Shown here in pieces: positions 57,239-64,000 of a stretch of DNA of 64,000 nucleotides. Numbering within the stretch: the first letter of the stretch is position 1; each line of letters starts with the position of its first letter. This DNA is from Cricetomys ansorgei (Eukaryota; Chordata; Mammalia; Rodentia; Nesomyidae), in contig JAMJFZ010001796.1 of assembly GCA_026225945.1 (NCBI GenBank), positions 22,172,001 through 22,236,000 of the forward strand, read 5' to 3'. The notes below the pieces were generated by a model, which saw nothing but the letters and a program-made list of their open reading frames with translations, was not told the DNA's origin and searched no databases. The position numbers and the translations under genes are program-made.

Positions 57239-58187
57239 GACAATCCACTTTCGAGTTAAATGTTCCATGAGATGCCCAATATGTCTACCATGTACTAGGC
57301 AAGGATCCCAAATATGATCAAGACCTCTCCTGATGGATTTTTTAATTTAACCGTTAATCCAAGCAGGACCTCTTTAACTTTCTAAAAAGCAGAAATCGTT
57401 ACTTTTATAAAACTTAATGTAGCATAAGAGCTATTTTCCCATTATTTTAGGTTCTTTTTTTTAAAAAAAATTCCCATAACTTTTTAAATCAGAAAGTTAC
57501 AAATCTTTAAAGAAAAAAAAAATCATCATTCGTATGGGACATAAGTTCCAGGATATTCTGTACCCTTGAAAATGTGAGAGCCACGAGGCTTTGCCATCCG
57601 AAGACCTAGAACAAGTGGGATGGTTGGTCACAAGTGCATCTCTTTCTAACCCCTCCCCACCTCATGTCCCTCCTACCAATGCCCCCCACCTTTGTCAGCA
57701 CCAACCTCCAGAAACCTGTGTGACATATGGTCAGCCCATTTCTCTGCCTCAGGGAGCCACTGTACTATGACTTGGGAGGCATTTTTCAGCTAGTCACGCC
57801 CGCATCTAAATCCCAGACCTACCTACCTCTTGGTGACTCAGTTATTTTACCTCTCTGAGCTTCTGTTTCCGCTACCGTAACTTGAAAAGGGGGCGCTTTT
57901 CTCAGCCAAGCCCTGGAATTTATAGTGGGATTTCATCTCGGAGTGTTCTGGCTATCAGCTTGCCTTCGAGTTTGTTTTTCTATTAAAAATAATTTAGAAA
58001 TTTGCAAGGCTCGTTTTAAAATGAAAACAGGAAGAACGAATTACCCAACTACCAGAATCCTCCATGTTCTGTGGTTGTATTGTGTGCAGACCACATCTGT
58101 CCACTGTTTTTAAATGTCTTCATTTTACTTGGAGGCTTTGATGAGTAAGGGGTCCCTCTATGGGCTGAAAGGATGCACCTTTTGAAT
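57239..58187. other. Spacer upstream of the gene
   Basis: AT-rich in the first half. No recognised exon, repeat or TATA-driven promoter. Confidence 0.45.
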
Positions 58188-58250
58188 TTCTCTCTCTCTC
58201 TCTCTTTCTCCCTCTCTCTCTCCCTTTCTCTCTCTCTCTCTCCCTTTCTC

Positions 58251-58319
<69 letters not shown>

Positions 58320-58323
58320 TCAC
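58188..58323. repeat. (TC)n(CA)n microsatellite
   Basis: About 115 bases of TC-rich repeat followed by CACACA, ending about 190 bases before the start codon at 58514. Confidence 0.97.
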
Positions 58324-58513
58324 AGGATATGTTATCCCAGCATCCAACATCAATTTCCCTATGTTGGAAAATCCCCAAGTGGGGTGGAGGCCCATGGCCG
58401 CCTGCGGCAGGGGGAGGTAAGGCCAAGGGGTATTGTGACATGCTCCAGGGAAAGGCAGTTTTTCCTTTGCCAACCGAGGCCCCAGTCCATTGGGGCAAGG
58501 GAGCCGGACCGGC

Positions 58514-59330
58514 ATGGAACAGGGGCCTGGGGAGCAGCCTTCAGGGGCCCCGAAGACGGTGGTCGGGGAGCAGAGGGAGACCCTGAGTCAGTCTATCTCG
58601 GGCCGCGGTCGGATGGTCCTAATAAGAGAGTTCTTGAAGCAGGAAGAAAGCTACACGACCCTGCAGAGCTTTCTGGGTCAACCTCTAAAGGATCCGAAAG
58701 CTGAGCCTGTCTACCCCCAAGCTACAGACTGCCAAAGTAGTTGTAGCGACAAGGCCAGGCGAGGATTCAAGCGCGCCGGCGACGACTTGGCAGACAACCC
58801 TGAAGCCCCGGCCGCCAAGTCCAAGCACCACTTGGAGAAGCCGGAGAAGCTTCCGGAGAAGCCGCCGGAGAAGCCGGAGAAGCCGCGGCTCTTGCGTCGC
58901 AATGAAACGCACTCGCGCGATTGCGAGGAGCCTCCGACTCTGCGCCGGGTCCCCAGCTCTGAAGCGGCTGCGATCAACCAGCTCTGCTCGCAGCCCGCCA
59001 AGCAGCTGCTTCTCGTGCTGTGCCACGCGTCTGCGCTGAGCACGCAGCTGCCGCGGCTGCAGCTACTCCTGCAGCAGGTACGCGTCCAGGACCGCCGCCC
59101 GCCAGCCGCGCTCGTCGGGATCCTGGTGCACCCGCGGCCGGATGAGGAGGCCGAGTCACGCCGCCGCCTGGAGGACCTGCTCTGCAGCGTCTTCGCTTCA
59201 GAGAACCCAGGGGTCGAGGTGCACACGGCAGTGTTCTGTCCCAGCCGCTCCCAGGGTGTCCTGAACGTCCAACGGGCTGCCAGCCAAGCGCACATGCCCC
59301 CTCTGGTGGATCGCCAGACCCAGACGGATG
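58514..59330 (+). CDS. First coding exon of a C2orf72-like (DUF4675) protein
   Basis: The exon is open for 272 codons plus one base. I chose the ATG at 58514 because it has G at -3 and +4 and gives a ~30-residue leader, as in human C2orf72. The open frame upstream of it has no other ATG. Visible segments are residues 30-55 (GRGRMVLIREFLKQEESYTT), which resemble the GRGQVLLVGELWEREQS stretch of C2orf72; residues 108-124, a Glu/Lys/Pro repeat of KPEK type; and residues 162-260, a Leu-rich alpha/beta-looking core (QLLLVLCHASAL, AALVGILVHPRP, LEDLLCSVF, VHTAVFCPS). The core follows C2orf72 in the same order and spacing, as I recall that protein. The exon ends at a GTGAGG donor at 59331, leaving a phase-1 split Gly codon. 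There is no signal peptide or membrane segment. The function of the family is not established. The protein is too diverged to be the C2orf72 ortholog, so I infer a paralog or fast-evolving member. I do not know its symbol. Confidence 0.8.
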
Positions 59331-59340
59331 GTGAGGGGCC
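58585..59340. promoter_or_regulatory. CpG island over the first coding exon
   Basis: CpG dinucleotides are frequent from about 58.58 to 59.34 kb (for example GCGCGCCGGCGACGAC near 58770 and CACTCGCGCGATTGCGAGG near 58910), while the flanks are CpG-poor. Islands of this kind usually mark a promoter or the 5' end of a germline-unmethylated gene. Just upstream lies a reverse CCAAT box (ATTGG at 58489-58493). No TATA box is evident. Confidence 0.6.
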
Positions 59341-60109
59341 TGAGGGCGGAAACTGGGACTGGCTTTCCCCTGAGAAGTGGGCAAATCCCTGATCTCACTG
59401 CCCCTGTGTTGAGGCTTCCAGAAGTTTGGGGTACAATTTGAATGGTAATGAACCAGCGTCCTTTCCCCCAAGATGTGCATGCAGGCTGGGACGATCTGAA
59501 AGTGTTCAAATTAACCCCTAGGGTTGCCTCTCCCGCCCATGTGCCCTGCCCACAGCTTAGGAGAAATCGTGCTTTTATATCGTCCTGATGTAGGACCTAT
59601 AATAGCTCCTCACCCCCAAAAAAGTGCACCGATGGAAGCCCTTCCCAGGTTCCTTAGTGGCTTCCTTAGTCTCCTTACTCATTGAAGGGGATAAAAATGA
59701 CAATAAAAACAGCATTGTGAGCCAGTCACTGTGCTGTGGCTTTCACCTCCAGTTTTCACAGCAACCCTCTGAGGTTGGGACTTCAGGAGAATTAACTGGT
59801 TTACCACTGTGGTTTTACTCAAAGCCCCTACCACCCTGCCTGTAGCCCTGGAGCCTAATTTTGAGGCCGAGGGTTCTTGAGCAGTATACTCAACATGAGC
59901 TTCCAGCACTTTCTGTTTCCAGAAGCCCCTTCCAGGGACAGCATAGAACCCAGAAAAGTGTTCCCAGCCCAGGAGCCTCAGTGCCCCTAACAGAGGCTCT
60001 GCCACCTTTCAGCTAGTGACCATAGCTACCACGCTCTCCATAGACCCATCCCCTCCCACGTACCACTCACAGATGAAGGTCTGCTTGATGCCAGGTACAG
60101 CACAAAGCG

Positions 60110-60131
60110 ATCCTGAAGCTAGCTTCAGGAT
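60110..60131. repeat. Perfect 22-bp palindrome
   Basis: ATCCTGAAGCT (60110-60120) is followed without spacer by its exact reverse complement AGCTTCAGGAT (60121-60131). It includes an NheI-type GCTAGC centre. It is unique in the window. Confidence 0.95.
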
Positions 60132-60783
60132 AAATGGTGACACACCCATCTGAGTGTTCAGAACACACTCAAAGGTCAGAACTTCGGAGGCCTTTGATGG
60201 GACAGAATACTGTCGCTCTCCAGGCTTTGTCTTCACTACTTGTCCTCTCAATCTTTTAAACTCTTTTCCTAGTTGATAACAGTTTCACATGGTTAAGAAA
60301 GCCCCCCACTGATGATGGTGACTCAGGGGAACAATAAAACTCCTAGTCCATCTTTGGCAACATCTTCTTAGAAAAGTTCCCCAACTCTGCCTAGCACTCC
60401 ATCCTCTTATTTCAACCTCAGTTCAGGAATCTTGCACAGAGCCTCCTGGCTCTCCTTGCCCAGATCTAGGGGTTGTTGGGGAACGAAAGCTAAGACAAAG
60501 CTAGAAACAACCCTAAGTCATGTGCACATTGACTGTATTGGAGAAGAGCCAGGCTCTTGGCAGGGAACTCCCATAAGGACTACTCCCTGCTTTTGAACCA
60601 CATATTTCTGATGGTAGAAATACTGCTTGACCTGTATTCTGTCCTCTATCTTTCAGGAAAAGGAGCCTGTGTGTCCTGTGCCCTGTTGCTTCTCTTTAGG
60701 TGAAATGGAATAGCTAGCTATTTCATGGCTATTGGAAATTTTACCCATATAAGTCCCCACATCCATCTGATTCATTTAAACAA

Positions 60784-60995
60784 GAGGTTCTCAACCAGGA
60801 AAAATGTTAAAATCTCCTTGAAGCTCTGGGGATATTTAGCTACATCTGGAAAATTTTTTTAGTTGTCATGATGGGATGCTGGCTAGCCAAGGCCAGAGAG
60901 GCTGCTGAGCTTTCTCTAACACACAGCACAGCCTCCTCCAGGATACATCATCCAGCCCACGATGTTAATCAGGGCTGAGATTGAGGAACTGACTT
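60784..60995 (+). mobile_element. MER20-like hAT remnant
   Basis: AGAGGTTCTCAACCAGG opens it. TCTGGGGATATTTAGCTACATC, TTTAGTTGTCATGATGGGATGCTGG and GAGGCTGCTGAGCTTTC follow MER20 order. Confidence 0.65.
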
Positions 60996-61908
60996 AAATC
61001 AGGTTAAGATCCTCAAAGTCTATCAGTGATTGAAAGGGCAACTTAGCCAGGATAAACATCGTTCAGAGTTCCAGTCTCTCTCATTCTAAATAGCATCCTC
61101 TCAACTGGTCCATTGCTCTCGACCTCAGGAAACTCAGTTTCTTGTAGAGTCACCTGCCCACTGGGCCTCCTTACTCCAAACCAACCAAACACAACCCATG
61201 CCATTGATCTGAGCTCTACTTCCAATGTTCCATATTCCTTTCTTCAGTCTTCTCATACGAGAACTTCAAATTTAAATATTTTTCAAATCATTAATTTTAA
61301 AGCTTGAATAATCTGATTCCCTGTTGCCTACTAGGGTCATAATGAAAAAGAAACCATAATTGGAATTCAGTCTTAAGTGCACTGCCAATCAACTGGGGGT
61401 GGGAACTTAGCTCAGAGAGGTATTTATGTAATTTAACTTTTCTGAAGCCCAATTACTTTGGCAAAGTAATAATTATAATAATACTAATTGGTAAAGTCTT
61501 TGCTGGCTCTAGAAGCCTGAAAATAGATCCTCTCACTTCACTGCTGACATCTGGACTGGCCTTTTGTGTGGAGCTAGTATGGGACATTCCTGGCTTGCTA
61601 GCTCTCCCCTGACATTATTTACCCTCTCCGCCACCCCACCCCCTCTACTCACTCCTATGGGACTCTGGATAGGGCAGGTGTGCTTACCTACACAGCTTAC
61701 CTAGTTCACGGAGGAAGTTCTGTCTCTTGCTGGGAGCACATTTTTCTATAGCGAAGTGTGACGTTTAGACTATTGTCAAAATGGTTTTCACTCTTCCATC
61801 CTAACACAAAAGTTATATTGTTAATTTAGAGGAAGATTCATAACCTATTAAACCCAACAGTGTCTTGGAAGATAAGTCTCTTTCACCAATGTAATGAGTT
61901 TAAGGAAT

Positions 61909-61939
61909 TTTTTTTTAATTTTTTTTTTTTTTTTTTTTG
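61909..61939. repeat. Poly-T tract
   Basis: Two T-runs separated by AA, inside the presumed intron. Confidence 0.9.
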
Positions 61940-62313
61940 AGCAGCTGGCTGAAGGTATATTTCTTGGCCAAACTCAAGGCTTCTTATAAAAGTTCAGACA
62001 CACACTCCCCTCCCCTGAGGAAGGAGGGAGCGGCTTTTCAGGGATGATAGAAGGCAGTGGACCACGGAAAGTAAAGTGCTAAAAGAAGCCAAATCTTCAG
62101 GAAAGTTCCCTAAAAATGTATTAAATATATGGCAACCATAGATGTTCGTGTTTAGGTATAGAAATGTGGAAACCAGCAACAGAGCTGAGAATCCCACCCA
62201 GGATAGGATGTTGTCGAATAAAACGGATAGCTCACATGGACCCAGGAACACGCAGCAGAAAGGAGCCCGAAACCGGTGCTCTGTCACAGAATCATGGGGA
62301 TCCGTTGTCTTAG

Positions 62314-62471
62314 GCCCAAAGACTGTCTTAATCAGGCCCTGGAGGGGCAGGGGGCAGCTGCTGTCTCCTGCCGGTTCAATCAGGAAGCCCTGGAAGAGGA
62401 AAGATGGTACAGGGAAGACTGCCAGAGCCCTAGCCGTAGGGGCCACCCTGGCTTTTGTGACCTCACAGGAG
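62314..62471 (+). CDS. Candidate second exon of the DUF4675-like gene
   Basis: A TTGTCTTAG acceptor ends at 62313 and a GAG|GTATAG donor begins at 62472. The 158-base exon takes the phase-1 end of the first exon and leaves phase 0. The peptide is basic: PKTVLIRPWRGRGQLL, then an RKPWKRKDGTGK segment, ending in VTSQE. It faintly recalls the LLACFSWGPWSRRKNQ tail of C2orf72. A second frame across the same bases is also open (with a QEALEEERWYRED segment), but its phases do not fit the neighbouring exons. The call rests on phase and splice motifs only, and the donor is of ordinary strength. Confidence 0.35.
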
Positions 62472-62584
62472 GTATAGGGTGACTCTTGCCTGTGGGGCCT
62501 TGCCGTTGTCATAGGCCAGAACCATACCCGTAGGGGAGACTGCCTCCCTAGGGAGGGAGCCAGAAAATTCACAGCTCCATGTAG

Positions 62585-62915
62585 CTCCGCGGTTACTCTA
62601 GAAGGACCATCATGAAGAAGGTCAAAAAGAAAAAGTCTGAATCCAGGCGTCGCAGGGATTCCATTTCGCCACAGGCTAGCTCTGATTCCTCACCGCACCC
62701 CAGCTCAGAAATCCCGCCATGTCCGGAACCCATCTCGGCACCTCTGCCGCCACAGCCCTGCCCGGAGCCCACCCAGCTACCGCAGGTCAACCCTATGGTT
62801 ATACCCCAACAACCTACACCCCATGTTCTGACATCTCCAGAAACCTGCACGTCATCTCCGTGCCTGGTACCTTCAAGTGATGAACCAAAAACATGCTCTC
62901 TACCCAGGAAAGCAG
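62585..62915 (+). CDS. Candidate third exon, basic then Ser/Pro-rich
   Basis: The frame is open from just after a TAG at 62582-62584 to a CAG|GTGGGC donor at 62916. It reads a Lys/Arg-rich start (MKKVKKKKSESRRRRDS) followed by a low-complexity Ser/Pro tail with repeated PCPEP units. CpG is retained here (for example GGCGTCGC, CCCGCC, CCGGA), against CpG-poor flanks, which favours an exon. The start could be 62585 (weak acceptor after ATGTAG, phase 0, fits the preceding candidate) or 62602 (acceptor CTCTAG, needs a phase-2 donor not found). The 112-base gap to the preceding candidate would be a short intron. It ends in phase 1, so at least one further exon must lie outside the window. An independent gene starting at ATG 62612 is the alternative. 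Confidence 0.42.
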
Positions 62916-63314
62916 GTGGGCACACTTACTGCTTATGCAGTTCTAGCCTCTTGCTGAGAGAGTCCCAGGGTCATCAAAGGCAGGTTTCTTATATGGTGGT
63001 GGTGTGCAGTCAGCATGTTACCTAAGGCTATGTTTATGAAGTATGAAAGGGAGTTATTTTTTCCAGAGAGACCACGATTCCTGGGTTTCGTCATTCCATA
63101 GCATCCCGGGTCTCACTGGAAACAGGCATACATACTGACATTTAACCATGTCTCCTGGTGGGACTTTTGTTAGAAGTCAGTCAGCAACTGCTCAGAAACT
63201 AAAAGCAAATAAATATGGTCTAGAAGAAGAGAGGCATTTATACACCTTATGGCTACTTTTTATCTGGTTGTTCTCAGAGATGCCTGATTAGTCCAAAGAA
63301 GATTGTCTAGGGTG

Positions 63315-63387
<73 letters not shown>

Positions 63388-63894
63388 GGGGTTTGTGTTT
63401 GTCAGGAGGCAGATGGGAGGAGAATTTTTTCCATGTTGTCCCAAGAGGTCTGACCTTGGACCCACAGAGAATCAGATAATCAGATCAAATCCAGGATTCC
63501 TGGCTAAACTCTAACTTCAGATAAACCACAAATAATATTATAATTGTTAGTATGGGTTTCAAAGAGATATCTTGTATGTCTGTTTGCTAAGTTGTCGTCC
63601 TTTCCCACAGAGGATACTAGAAAGTGATCTGCTCAATGTATAAAACAAAAAAATTTTTTTTCTTTAAATAGCACTTTGCAGCCATCAGCTCTGTCTAAAA
63701 TTAAATGGCTGTCCGGCTGTCAAAAATTGGTCCCCATCTTCTTGGGCAGTCAGTGAAAGGCAAAACTTTGGACAGTACTGAGGGGACTCAGGTGGAGTTA
63801 GATGTAGACGCTTCAGACTGCTAATGATAATGGAGATAGCCCACCAAACTGACCACTGACCATTCTTTGCATGCCTAGCACTCCACTCAGCCAT
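62916..63894 (+). other. Non-coding stretch, presumed next intron
   Basis: After the donor at 62916 no further exon is recognised. The stretch is AT-rich spacer with one (TG)n(GA)n tract at 63.32-63.38 kb. Confidence 0.4.
63318..63384. repeat. (TG)n(GA)n microsatellite
   Basis: About 33 bases of TG repeat then about 34 bases of GA repeat. Confidence 0.97.
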
Positions 63895-64000
63895 CTGGAG
63901 TTAATATTATTTGATAATACTGTAGGGGAGGTGCTGTTCCCCTGCCCAGTTTATAGATAAGGAAACCAGGATTCAAACCAGGATTCAAACCAGTCAACAT
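63895..64000 (+). repeat. MIR fragment, runs off the window
   Basis: CCCAGTTTATAGATAAGGAAACCAGG is the MIR core. GGATTCAAACCA occurs twice in a row at its end. Confidence 0.6.

Larger units (their letters stand above)
59331..62313 (+). other. Presumed first intron of the DUF4675-like gene
   Basis: There is no convincing coding segment between the donor at 59331 and the exon candidates near 62.3 kb. The stretch holds a MIR-like remnant near 59.70-59.83 kb, a perfect 22-bp palindrome at 60110, a MER20-like element near 60.8-61.0 kb and a T-rich tract at 61.91 kb. The remainder is anonymous. Confidence 0.5.

Noticed and set aside
58711..59480. Minus-strand frames of 168-194 codons opposite the gene exon
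   Set aside because: They are shadows of the GC-rich coding exon. Their Arg/Ser/Ala-rich translation is typical of antisense frames.

Overview
The window reads as nuclear DNA of a muroid rodent. It is dense in rodent-specific interspersed repeats: B1 (7SL-derived), B2/B3 (tRNA-derived), B4-type tRNA-B1 hybrids, short ID-type SINEs, an MT-type MaLR solo LTR and a URR1-like hAT element. Older mammalian repeats (MIR, L2, L1M tails, a MER20-like element, an MST-like LTR) are also present, along with many long (CA)n, (TG)n and (GA)n tracts. Several B1 copies share a variant (TTGTAAC/TCTGG where the house-mouse type reads GTGTAGCCCTGG), so a species other than house mouse is possible. The exact species cannot be fixed by eye.

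Layout: positions 1 to about 58,100 hold no protein-coding gene I can support. This part is a mosaic of SINEs, LTRs, L1 remnants, simple repeats and anonymous spacer. Its more notable non-coding structures are a ~105 bp segment duplicated 1.05 kb apart (17.8 and 18.8 kb), three hairpin or palindrome structures (7.95, 14.3 and 29.4 kb), a small CpG cluster (22.6-22.8 kb), a 28-bp minisatellite (30.2 kb), solo LTRs with target-site duplications (35.0 and 45.1 kb), an inverted repeat pair (44.3/44.7 kb), and a CTCF-like motif (54.6 kb).

The only convincing gene starts at 58,514 on the plus strand. A CpG-rich first coding exon (58,514-59,330) encodes 272 codons and ends at a good GTGAGG donor in phase 1. 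The protein resembles the human C2orf72 family (DUF4675) in its N-terminal GRG...LIREF segment and in its LLLVLCHASAL...ALVGILV...LLCSVF core. A charged KPEK-repeat linker separates the two. It looks like a diverged family member or paralog with unknown function. Two downstream exon candidates (62,314-62,471 and 62,585-62,915) can be joined in frame and would add a basic and then a Ser/Pro-rich tail. The transcript would then leave the window to the right. No operon-like, mobile-defence or otherwise exotic system is visible.
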